Notes under the pieces: model-generated
What the model was told of the DNA's origin: nothing
Seen by the model: only the letters and a program-made list of their open reading frames with translations
Database searches by the model: none
Program-made: the position numbers and the translations under genes
Part shown: positions 1 through 6,978 of the stretch, one piece after another
Position numbering within the stretch: the stretch's first letter is position 1
Layout of the letters: the number at the start of each line of letters is the position of its first letter
NCBI GenBank assembly: GCA_021730285.1
Contig: CP082962.1
Coordinates: 1,612,001 to 1,676,000, forward strand
Source of the DNA: Desulfovibrio sp. JY
GTDB lineage: Bacteria; Desulfobacterota; Desulfovibrionia; Desulfovibrionales; Desulfovibrionaceae
Direction of reading: 5' to 3'
Length of the DNA stretch: 64,000 nt

Positions 1-2
1 AG

Positions 3-1091
3 TGGGAGCGACTTTTCGGCCTGCCCAAGCGCGCCGCCGAGTCGGAACTGTCCCAGGAGCACATGGACATGGCCCTGGCCATCCAGGAAGTCACCGAAGA
101 CGTGGTCATGCTTCTGGCCAAGACGGCTCGCGAGCTTTCGGGCTGCAAGAATCTGGTCATGGCCGGCGGTGTGGCGCTCAACTGCGTGGCCAACGGCAAG
201 CTGCTGCGGGCCGGGGTGTTCGACGACATCTGGATCCAGCCGGCGGCCGGCGATGCCGGCGGAGCCCTCGGCGCGGCCCTGGCCGCCCACCACGTCTGGG
301 CCGGACACGAACGCGCGCCGCTGCCAGACGGGGCCATGGACCGCATGGCCGGTTCGTACCTGGGGCCGGAGTTCACCCGCCGCGACGCGTTGCGCGTGGC
401 CTCCCGCAATGACGCGCCCTGCGACGTCTATGACGACTTCGACGCGCTTTGCGCCCGGGTCGCTGACCTCTTGGCCGACGGCAAGGTGGTCGGCTGGTTC
501 CAGGGCCGCATGGAATACGGTCCTCGGGCCCTTGGCGGCCGCAGCATTCTGGGCGATCCGCGAAACCCGGAGATGCAGAAAAAGCTCAACCTCAAGATCA
601 AATACCGCGAAGGGTTCCGCCCCTTTGCCCCCTCGGTTCTGGCCGAGGCCGTCTCCGACTGCTTCGAGCAGGACCGGCCCTCGCCCTACATGCTGCTGGT
701 GGCCCCGGTGGCCGAAAAGCTGCGCTTCGATCTGCCCGAGGGCTACTGGCAAAAGCCCATGTTCGACCGGCTGTACGTCGAGCGCTCCAAGCTTCCGGCC
801 ATCACCCATGTGGACTTCTCGGCGCGCATCCAGACCGTGCACGCGGCCACCAATCCGCGCTACCACAAGCTCATCAGCACGTTTAACGCCCGCCACGGCT
901 GCCCGGTGGTGGTCAACACGAGCTTCAACGTGCGCGGCGAGCCCATCGTGTGTACGCCCTGGGACGCCTACCGCTGCTTCATGCGCACCGAGATGGATTA
1001 CCTCGTGATCGGCGACTGCCTGTTCGACAAGGAAAAACAGCCCGAGTTCGCCGAATCCGGCGACTGGCGCGACGAATACGAGTTGGATTAG
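3..1091 (+). CDS. Carbamoyltransferase, NodU/CmcH family (5' end outside window)
   Basis: The window opens inside this gene, so only about the last 362 codons are seen. The family transfers a carbamoyl group from carbamoyl phosphate to a hydroxyl on a sugar or antibiotic-like acceptor. Visible are the end of the Kae1-like ATPase-fold domain (segment LVMAGGVALNCVANGKL near codon 50) and the whole C-terminal carbamoyltransferase domain, with the family signatures GRMEYGPRALGGRSI, YREGFRPFAPSVL and NTSFNVRGEPIV. The length from the first domain onward fits the usual 550-600 residue protein. The acceptor cannot be told from sequence. Hairpin A1 begins about 20 bases after the stop codon. Confidence 0.9.
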   Translation, partial: WERLFGLPKRAAESELSQEHMDMALAIQEVTEDVVMLLAKTARELSGCKNLVMAGGVALNCVANGKLLRAGVFDDIWIQPAAGDAGGALGAALAAHHVWAGHERAPLPDGAMDRMAGSYLGPEFTRRDALRVASRNDAPCDVYDDFDALCARVADLLADGKVVGWFQGRMEYGPRALGGRSILGDPRNPEMQKKLNLKIKYREGFRPFAPSVLAEAVSDCFEQDRPSPYMLLVAPVAEKLRFDLPEGYWQKPMFDRLYVERSKLPAITHVDFSARIQTVHAATNPRYHKLISTFNARHGCPVVVNTSFNVRGEPIVCTPWDAYRCFMRTEMDYLVIGDCLFDKEKQPEFAESGDWRDEYELD

Positions 1092-1113
1092 GCCAAAAGA
1101 GAAGGAAGAGAAT

Positions 1114-1155
1114 GCGAGAGGGGGACCCTTTTTGAAAAAAGGGTCCCCCTCTCGC
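1114..1155 (+). terminator. Hairpin A1, family-A gene-end palindrome
   Basis: A near-perfect palindrome: GCGAGAGGGGGACCCTTT pairs with AAAGGGTCCCCCTCTCGC around a short loop. It is followed by the family tail GCTCTCCCCTCCC then AAAACTTCTAACG. It lies just after the carbamoyltransferase stop. A terminator role is inferred from position; there is no U-run directly after the stem. Confidence 0.6.
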
Positions 1156-1258
1156 GCTCTCCCCTCCCAAAAACTTCTAACGATTACAGATGATGCAACG
1201 CTATCACTCTGTAACCGCCAAAAGTCTTTCCTATGTGGCCCAAAGTCAAGCCGGCTGA

Positions 1259-1513
1259 CGCAGTCTAACCGCCCGTTTCCTATTCGCGCCCGAAGCGCCA
1301 AGTACCGATTCGGTAGTTTTCGGATTTTCGCCATTTGAGAAACGCCGCCATGCGGCCAGACTTTTCCGCGACCAATCCGAAAAATTGTTGGCTGTTAGGC
1401 TTTCAGTCTTCCCTACTCGTTGCCACAGGTCCTTGTTGGCGCTGCAATACCCTCTTGGCGGGCGAGGAGCACGGGGCTTCCCAGAGCCGGCGTGATCCTC
1501 GCCCGCCGCCGTT
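1259..1513 (-). ncRNA. Candidate bridge/seek RNA region of the IS1111-group element
   Basis: This 255-base non-coding stretch follows the transposase stop within the element. In IS1111-group elements a guide RNA that pairs with target and donor DNA is encoded in this place. Directly after the stop there is a 12-bp perfect stem, GGCGGGCGAGGA at 1457-1468 with TCCTCGCCCGCC at 1496-1507, which could be part of the RNA or a terminator. The RNA itself, its ends and its guide loops are inferred and not shown by sequence alone. Confidence 0.4.
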
Positions 1514-2596
1514 TCACGCCATAACCGCCTCAAATCGGTACGCTCGTTTCTCCAGGCTCAGCCGCCACAAAATGATGGCCAGTTTTCGAGCTAAGGCTGT
1601 GATGGCCTTTTGGGCCAGGCCGCTTTTCCCCAGCAACTTGTGATACCAGGCCTGAGCCTTCGGATCGTGTGCGCGCCATTTCCAGGCCGCCTCCACTAAA
1701 AGACTTCGCAGTTTGGTCTGCCCCACGGGCCGTAACCTGGCCCGGCCCTTGCTCTCGCCGCTCTGGCGCACCATGGGGGCAAGTCCCAGATAGCTTGTCA
1801 CCTCTTCGGCCCGGCTGAAACGTTCCGGCTGAAACAACTCCAGACGGAAGGTCGCGGCGATGAGCGGCCCCACACCGGGCACGGTGCGCAGGCACTTGAT
1901 GACTTTGTCATGCTCTCCCTGGCGGCAAATTGTCTCAAGTTGCTGTTCAACGAGGGACAATTCGCTGGTGATGGCATGCATCTCCCGCACAAAACTTTCC
2001 AGCGTATACCGGGCAGCCTGATGCATGGGCAGTTTAAGCAGGGATGCTACAGCGACCTTGCTCCAGTATTTCAGATTGGGTGGTTCGGTAAGGCCCAAAA
2101 AAAGCAGATGGGAATGGATGCGCAGTTTCACACGACGCAGGTCGTCGGCCAGATCGTGTCGTCGGCGCTCCAGGCTCCTCTGGGCTTCTTGCTCCTCGGT
2201 CGGCACGGCGATGGGACGCAGCATCCCCTTGGCGGCGTAATCGGCCAGTTTGACGCAATCGAGCCGGTCTGTTTTTGCGCCCCAGACCACGGGGCGGGGA
2301 ATCCGACTGGGAGCCGCCACGAGATTGGGAATCCCTGCCTTTGTGAGCGCTCTGGACAGGGTGAATCCGGTCGGCCCGGATTCACTGGCCGCCATGGCCA
2401 CGGTGACGCCCACCGCGGCCAATTTGTCGATCAGAGCCTGCGGGCTCGCCGACATCACCAAGGTGTGGACGACTCCATCAAACCGACGTAACGCAACAAA
2501 ATAACTATTTTTATGGACATCCAATCCGACAAAAAAAGATCGACCTTGTGAAGCCTCCACAAACGCTTGAAGTTGGGATAACGCTTGTCCTGCCAT
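1514..2596 (-). CDS. IS110/IS1111 family transposase (DEDD recombinase)
   Basis: 360 residues, typical of the family. The N-terminal DEDD/RuvC-like domain opens with FFVGLDVHKNSYFVALR, whose Asp is the first catalytic acid. The C-terminal transposase_20 domain carries PGVGPLIAATFRLEL and YLGLAPMVRQSGESKGRARL, including the helix-hairpin-helix-like segment and the conserved region with the catalytic Ser. The start was taken at 2596 because GAGGAG sits six bases upstream; an in-frame extension reaches 2674 but has no ribosome binding site and would run toward the element end. The frame is intact, so the element may be active. Codon use is somewhat less GC-biased than its neighbours, which fits mobility. 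Confidence 0.93.
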   Translation of the reverse strand: MAGQALSQLQAFVEASQGRSFFVGLDVHKNSYFVALRRFDGVVHTLVMSASPQALIDKLAAVGVTVAMAASESGPTGFTLSRALTKAGIPNLVAAPSRIPRPVVWGAKTDRLDCVKLADYAAKGMLRPIAVPTEEQEAQRSLERRRHDLADDLRRVKLRIHSHLLFLGLTEPPNLKYWSKVAVASLLKLPMHQAARYTLESFVREMHAITSELSLVEQQLETICRQGEHDKVIKCLRTVPGVGPLIAATFRLELFQPERFSRAEEVTSYLGLAPMVRQSGESKGRARLRPVGQTKLRSLLVEAAWKWRAHDPKAQAWYHKLLGKSGLAQKAITALARKLAIILWRLSLEKRAYRFEAVMA

Positions 2597-2692
2597 GTTG
2601 GTCTCCTCGCCTCGTTTGTGTCTACGAGCACATTTACTGGCACTATCAGCCAGTTTGAGGGTCGAGGCCAACATGGTATTTGGAAAGGGGGT

Positions 2693-2730
2693 CTGGGGGA
2701 GAACCTTTCTTCAGAAAGGTTCTCCCCCAG
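2693..2730 (-). terminator. Hairpin B1, family-B gene-end palindrome
   Basis: CTGGGGGAGAACCTTTC pairs with GAAAGGTTCTCCCCCAG around a four-base loop. It lies 14 bases beyond the stop of the minus-strand HD-fold gene and is the partner of A1. The insertion sequence now separates the two by about 1.5 kb. Confidence 0.6.
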
Positions 2731-2743
2731 CCTCTTCCATCTC

Positions 2744-3877
2744 TTAAACAGGCGTGACGATGGCGGTCACGGCGTCGGCCAGGGCCTTCTTGCCCGAGGC
2801 GCTGTAGACCGCGTAGAGTCCCATCATCGTGCCGTGGGCGAACACGTAGTTGCGCAGCTGGTTGAAGGCCTTGGAATTGGCGTCCGGGATGCCGTAGCGT
2901 TCCTTGGCCAGTTCGCCGAGGGCCACGGTCGTCCATTTGCCCGCCGGCCCGGTCAGCACCCAGTCGTGGTCGCCCAGGTGGCACACGAATCCTTCCATGC
3001 GCCGGGGCAGCGGCAGCGTCTTGCCGTCCGGCCCCAGCAGTTCCGCCTTCACCGGGTCCACGCCGGCCAGGATCGAGGCTGCCGTGAGCCAGCCCACCAC
3101 CTCGGCCTCGTCCTTGGCGTCGCCGGGATGGTTGTGGGCGCAGGCCTGGGCCACCACCATTTGCGGCGGCAGTCCGCGCACGATGGCTTCGGCCACGGAG
3201 AGCACGTGGTGTTCGCCCGTGCCGGCCAGGGTCTGCTCCTTGCGGGACGTGCCGTCCTCGGCCCAGGCGAAGACCCAGGGCTTGTGCAGGTCGTGGAGCA
3301 TCTGGGACACCACCGTCGTGTCGCGGTCGAGGGTCAGGCCGTAGTTTTTCACGTAGCCGTCGTAGATGCCGAGGGTATTGCGCATGTTGCCGGCGGTGTG
3401 CACGACCAGGCCGCCGGGAAAGGCGTGGTGGCTGGTGTAGCCGCTGCCCGGGGCGCTACGGAAAGGCTGCACGGCCTTGGACGGATCGGCGACCGGGGGC
3501 AGCAGGCCGGCGACCGTCTGGCCCTTCAGAAAGCCTTTGGCGGCCAGTTCCGCATGGACGGCGGCACGGGTTTTGGGGTCGGCCAGGCGGTCGGCCAGAC
3601 TGGGAGCGGGGTTGTCGAGAATGGCCTGTACTTTTTGTCGCACGGCCGGGTCCTTGATGGACGCGGCCGTTTCGAGCAGGTATTTCCAGTCCCGATCGAC
3701 CACGGCCGAGCTGTCGGCCATGGCCAGGGGGGACATGGCCAGGCAGGCCTCCAGGGCGACGGGCTGGGGCGGGGTTTGCCCGGCGGCCTTTCGGGGAACG
3801 GCGCCGGTAAAGGCGAGCATGCCGCAGGCGGCTGCGCCAAGCGCGAGAAATTTTCTGCGATCGAGTCCTGACTCCAT
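2744..3877 (-). CDS. Tat-exported HD-domain-like protein, function unknown
   Basis: 377 residues. The N-terminus has a twin-arginine export signal (DRRKFLALGAAACG, then a hydrophobic stretch), so the protein probably acts in the periplasm. The middle holds histidines and an HD pair spaced as in HD-superfamily phosphohydrolases: HHAFPGGLVVHT, MLHDLHKPW, then HHVLSVAEAIV and CAHNHPGD. HD proteins normally bind one or two metals and cleave phosphoesters, but most are cytoplasmic. A folded, metal-loaded cargo would explain Tat export. The substrate is unknown. It stands alone on the minus strand with hairpin B1 at its 3' end. Confidence 0.6.
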   Translation of the reverse strand: MESGLDRRKFLALGAAACGMLAFTGAVPRKAAGQTPPQPVALEACLAMSPLAMADSSAVVDRDWKYLLETAASIKDPAVRQKVQAILDNPAPSLADRLADPKTRAAVHAELAAKGFLKGQTVAGLLPPVADPSKAVQPFRSAPGSGYTSHHAFPGGLVVHTAGNMRNTLGIYDGYVKNYGLTLDRDTTVVSQMLHDLHKPWVFAWAEDGTSRKEQTLAGTGEHHVLSVAEAIVRGLPPQMVVAQACAHNHPGDAKDEAEVVGWLTAASILAGVDPVKAELLGPDGKTLPLPRRMEGFVCHLGDHDWVLTGPAGKWTTVALGELAKERYGIPDANSKAFNQLRNYVFAHGTMMGLYAVYSASGKKALADAVTAIVTPV

Positions 3878-4050
3878 GATAAAGCCTCCATGGTTTTAGG
3901 CATTATCCGCGCCTGGCGTTACCGTGGGGTAGACCCGGGGAGACGATTGGGCGACAAGGAGTCTGCGGAACTTGGCGGACGCTAAAGGAAAACGACCCGG
4001 CGCCGATGGGAACCGGGAAAGGGCGGCGACGGTCCGCCCGGGAGGCGCGC

Positions 4051-4440
4051 ATGAAACGGCTCGTGGTGACGGCGCTCTTGCTGGCTTTCCTTGGCGTTGC
4101 GGGGGCTGCCCGGCCGGCCGCGGCGTTTAACGAGGAAGCGGTGCTGGCCTGCGCTTTTCGGCAGGCGCTGGCCATTTTGACCTGCAAGAACCCGGGCAAT
4201 TACGAATTTATCGGCGTGCGCGAGGGCGTCTACGTCTTCAATTCGTTTTTCGCCAAGGGATTCGCGGAATTCTACGTCCAGCTAAACGGCGACATGGCGA
4301 TTTTTTCCAGCCGCGTCTGGCACGGCCGCATGTCCTCGGGCCGTATCGTGCGCGACACGGCGGCCGGCTGCATCACCGTGGCCGTGGACCCCTTGCCCTG
4401 TTCCCGGACAACGGTGGCCCGCTGCTGCGGCAGTCCTTAG
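4051..4440 (+). CDS. Small secreted protein, unknown function
   Basis: 129 residues with a clear Sec signal peptide (basic start, a hydrophobic run to about residue 20, then ARPAAAF). The mature part has a cysteine early (TCKNPG) and three near the C-terminus (GCITV, PLPCS, CCGSP), suggesting disulfides in the periplasm. I do not recognise a domain. The start is supported by GGAGG eleven bases upstream. It is transcribed toward the zinc-ribbon gene on the other strand, with an inverted repeat between them. Confidence 0.6.
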   Translation: MKRLVVTALLLAFLGVAGAARPAAAFNEEAVLACAFRQALAILTCKNPGNYEFIGVREGVYVFNSFFAKGFAEFYVQLNGDMAIFSSRVWHGRMSSGRIVRDTAAGCITVAVDPLPCSRTTVARCCGSP

Positions 4441-4480
4441 TGTGGCGTTCTCGAAAAAATAATTATTTAAATATGTTATT

Positions 4481-4508
4481 CTCGAAATTCGTATGCACGA
4501 ATTTCGAG
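4481..4508. terminator. Perfect 12-bp inverted repeat between convergent genes
   Basis: CTCGAAATTCGT and ACGAATTTCGAG flank a 4-base loop in an unusually AT-rich pocket (4440-4510). Lying between two convergent genes it may end transcription from both sides. There is no long T-run after the stem, so a protein-binding site is the alternative. Confidence 0.4.
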
Positions 4509-4570
4509 AGCGCGACACGAGGGCCTTGTGACGCTGTCGGAGAGGCGGCGGATCAGGAACGCGCGGGGCG

Positions 4571-4894
4571 TTACAGCCGGCGCAGCCAGGCGGCCAGGGC
4601 GCAGATTCCCAGTATCGGATAGAGCGGCCAGAACATGCCCGAATAGAGAAACCAGGCCACGCCGGCCGCGAGCAGACCCCCGTAGGCGCAGGCCTCGAGG
4701 TAGGGGCCGAGTCCCCTGCCGGTTTTGGTCCATCCCTGGAAATCGAGCAGCCTGGAGCCGGCCGAGCCGCCGGAGCCCGTGTCCCCGTCCGGACCGTTTG
4801 CGCCGGCCTGGTGGTCGGATTGGAGTTTGTGCCCGCAGACCGGGCAGTAACGTTCGGTGTCGGGGATATTGGCCCCGCATTTGTTGCATCGCAT
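4571..4894 (-). CDS. Zinc-ribbon membrane protein
   Basis: 107 residues. The N-terminus is a zinc ribbon (MRCNKCGANIPD then YCPVCGHKL, two CxxC knuckles). A Gly/Asp/Ser-rich linker follows, then two hydrophobic segments near the C-terminus (around YGGLLAAGVAWFLY and FWPLYPILGICALAAWL). Proteins of this layout are common but rarely characterised. The start was set at the methionine of the ribbon; an in-frame start at 4939 has no ribosome binding site. It is divergent from the ferredoxin gene. Confidence 0.6.
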   Translation of the reverse strand: MRCNKCGANIPDTERYCPVCGHKLQSDHQAGANGPDGDTGSGGSAGSRLLDFQGWTKTGRGLGPYLEACAYGGLLAAGVAWFLYSGMFWPLYPILGICALAAWLRRL

Positions 4895-4983
4895 GGCAGC
4901 CCGTCGGCCCCCTGGTTTGACAGGATCGATGGCGAACATAAATGGAAAAGCCCTATCGCGCCACTGAAACCGAGGTACGTCTC

Positions 4984-5181
4984 ATGGATACGCCCCTGCA
5001 CGGCTACAGCGTCAATCCTGTCTGCTGCAATGGTTGCGGCGCTTGCGCCGCCATGGTTCCCGAGCTTTTCGAAATGGACGAGGCGGTGGAAAAGCCCGTC
5101 GTCCTTCTGATCGAAGCGCCGGCGGAAGACATCGAGCGGGCCATGGGCATCTGCCCCCACGATTGCATCGAAATGGACTGA
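4984..5181 (+). CDS. Ferredoxin, single [4Fe-4S] cluster
   Basis: 65 residues with the ferredoxin cysteine pattern: CCNGCGACAAM near residues 14-22 and GICPHDCIEMD near the C-terminus. The first motif and the distant Cys-Pro supply four ligands for one low-potential cluster. An extra Cys at position 14 and the last Cys at 61 may form a disulfide as in other monocluster Desulfovibrio ferredoxins. It acts as a soluble electron carrier; its partners are not evident. GAGGT lies upstream of the start. It is convergent with the sigma-54-type regulator that follows. Confidence 0.85.
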   Translation: MDTPLHGYSVNPVCCNGCGACAAMVPELFEMDEAVEKPVVLLIEAPAEDIERAMGICPHDCIEMD

Positions 5182-5206
5182 ACCGGGCGGGAAAAGACGT
5201 GTCCGG

Positions 5207-6610
5207 CTAGACCCGGGTCGGCAGGTTGTACTTGCGGAACAGGTCGTAGAGGCGCGATGGCGACAGGCCGCTTAGGCGCGAGGCCCGGGCCACGTTGCCG
5301 CCGGCGGCCGTGAGCAGCTCCTGCAGATAGCTCTGCTCGGCCGCGTCCAGGGCCTGCCGGCGATACTCTTTCCAGGGCGGCACGGCGGCCAGGTGCGGCT
5401 CCTCCGGATGGGGCGGCCCGGTCGGTTCGGCCGGACCCCTGGCGTTGAGCACCTGGATGCGGATTTCGTCGGGCAGGTGCTTGGGATATAGCACCGGCTC
5501 GGTGCGATGCTGCAACAGCACCCGTTCCATGGTGCTGCAAAGTTCCCGCACGTTGCCCGGCCAGCTGTAGGCGGCCAGGGCCTGGAAGAATTCCTCGGCA
5601 AAGCCCTTGGTCGGCAGGCGGTAGCGCTCGCACAGCCGGTTCATGTAGTGGATGGCCAGGGGCTTTACGTCCTCGACGCGGTTGCGTAGCGGCGGCAGGG
5701 TGATGATGATGGTGCGCAGCCTGTAGAGCAGGTCCTCGCGAAAGACGCCGCCGGCGGCCATGACCCCGAGGTCGCGGTTGGTGGCGGCCAGCAGCCGGAA
5801 ATCGCTTTGCAGCTCGTTTTTGGAGCCGACAGGCCGGAACCGCCCATCCTGCAGGACGCGCAGAAACGTTTTTTGGATGCCGAGCGAAAGTTCGCCGATC
5901 TCGTCGAGAAAAAGCGTGCCCCCGTCGGCCAGCTTGAAAAGTCCGTCCCGGTCCCGGTCCGCTCCGGTAAACGCGCCCTTGACGTGGCCGAACAGCACGC
6001 TTTCCACCAGCGTCTCGGGCAGGGCGGCGCAGTCCACCACCACGAAATTGTTGTTGCCGCGCTGGGAATTGGCGTGAATGGCCCGGGCGAAAAGCTCCTT
6101 GCCCGTGCCTGTCTCGCCCGTGACCAGCACCGAGGCGTCGGAATCGGCCGCCTGGGCCACCATGTCCAGACAGGCCTCCATGGCCGGCCCCACGCCGATG
6201 ATGGCTTCTCTCTTGAGCACCGCCCGGGGGCGTCTCGCCGCCTTCTGGGCCCGGTATTCCAGCGCCCGGGTCAGCGGCAGGGTGACGCGGTTGGGCGTGA
6301 GCGGCTTCTGGATGTAGTCCCAGGCCCCGGACTTGATGGCCAGCGCCGCGCCCTCGGGGTCCTCCTGGCCGGTGACGATGATGATCTCGGGCGTGCCCGG
6401 CGCGCCGCGCAGCTCGGCCATCATGTCCAGGCCATAGCCGTCCGGCAGCCGCAAATCGAGCAGCACCACGTCGAACCGGCCATGCACCAGGGCCCGCCGG
6501 CCCTCGTCCAGCGACCCGGCCCAGGTGAACGCATGGCCGAGCCGGCGCATCAGCGCCCCAATGGTCTCCTTGAGGATGGCGTCGTCGTCGATGAGAAGAA
6601 TGTGAGCCAT
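5207..6610 (-). CDS. Sigma-54-dependent response regulator (NtrC family), orphan
   Basis: 467 residues in three parts. The receiver domain (1-120) has the acidic pocket IDDD and phospho-acceptor Asp52 in LLDLRLPDG. The AAA+ domain (about 135-370) has Walker A GETGTGKE (165-172), an intact GAFTGA sigma-54 contact loop (212-217) and Walker B GGTLFLDEIGE. The Fis-type helix-turn-helix lies at the C-terminus (GGNVARASRLSGLSPSRLYDL). It should activate sigma-54 promoters when phosphorylated. No kinase gene is next to it. The start at 6610 begins the receiver; upstream in-frame codons run into a repeat. Composite repeat D1-E1-C1 separates it from the EF-G-like gene upstream. Confidence 0.92.
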   Translation of the reverse strand: MAHILLIDDDAILKETIGALMRRLGHAFTWAGSLDEGRRALVHGRFDVVLLDLRLPDGYGLDMMAELRGAPGTPEIIIVTGQEDPEGAALAIKSGAWDYIQKPLTPNRVTLPLTRALEYRAQKAARRPRAVLKREAIIGVGPAMEACLDMVAQAADSDASVLVTGETGTGKELFARAIHANSQRGNNNFVVVDCAALPETLVESVLFGHVKGAFTGADRDRDGLFKLADGGTLFLDEIGELSLGIQKTFLRVLQDGRFRPVGSKNELQSDFRLLAATNRDLGVMAAGGVFREDLLYRLRTIIITLPPLRNRVEDVKPLAIHYMNRLCERYRLPTKGFAEEFFQALAAYSWPGNVRELCSTMERVLLQHRTEPVLYPKHLPDEIRIQVLNARGPAEPTGPPHPEEPHLAAVPPWKEYRRQALDAAEQSYLQELLTAAGGNVARASRLSGLSPSRLYDLFRKYNLPTRV

Positions 6611-6628
6611 ATGAAATGAAATTGGGAA

Positions 6629-6975
6629 CCGGGGGCGGGAACCTTTTTTTGCAAAAAAAGGTTCCCGCCCCCGGACCCCCACCCTCCAAAAAAACGCTTA
6701 ACGGGGTGTCTCCCCCGTACCTAGTTTGTCTTTCCACGCGGCGCTTCGCCGCTGGCGCACCTTGTCGCCGCAATCGCGTCCGGCGTCGGGGCGCGAAGCG
6801 CCTCGTGCCGCCGGGCCGATTGCGGCGACAAACGTCCAGGCTCCCGCTCGCCAACCTCGCCCCCACCCGCCATCCCAGCCCGGTAAAGGGGGGACCGGGG
6901 GGCATCAAGCCCCCCGGCGGGTCCAGGGCAGCGCCCTGGCCGAAGGGGGTGCGGGGGAGGCGGAGCCTCCCCCGC
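6629..6975 (-). repeat. Composite repeat module D1-E1-C1 (about 350 bp)
   Basis: Three hairpin blocks lie between two minus-strand genes. Nearest the upstream gene's stop is D1 (6880-6975), a series of GC-rich hairpins including CCAGGGCAGCGCCCTGG and a hairpin with CCGGGG arms at 6895-6917. Then E1 (6738-6831): hairpin GCGGCGCTTCGCCGC, then arms TTGTCGCCGCAATC (6762-6775) and GATTGCGGCGACAA (6818-6831) enclosing a smaller stem. Then C1 (6629-6673), a hairpin with GGGAACCTTTTTTT-type arms. The order stop-D-E-C-next gene recurs after dut at 45558-45906, and a D-E copy lies at 62360-62603. Confidence 0.8.
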
Positions 6976-6978
6976 CGC

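Larger units (their letters stand above)
1230..2681 (-). mobile_element. IS110 family (IS1111 group) insertion sequence, about 1.45 kb
   Basis: The ends were placed by comparison with the intact A-B hairpin spacer at 61301-61385 read in reverse. Left of the element the spacer runs through CTGTAAC and CTTT at 1229; right of it the spacer resumes with GGAAAGGGGG at 2682. Sub-terminal inverted repeats lie inside the ends: TCAAGCCGGCTGA at 1246-1258 and the complement of TCAAACTGGCTGA at 2646-2658, 11 of 13 matching. Sub-terminal rather than terminal repeats, a DEDD transposase, and a long non-coding stretch downstream of the transposase are features of the IS1111 group. Ends may be off by a few bases. 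No target duplication is evident. Confidence 0.85.

Noticed and set aside
2585..3871. Long reading frame of 428 codons opposite the Tat-HD gene
   Set aside because: It is the reverse-strand shadow of a gene with clear domains and export signal; its residues are low-complexity G/H/Q-rich, typical of antisense frames in high-GC DNA.
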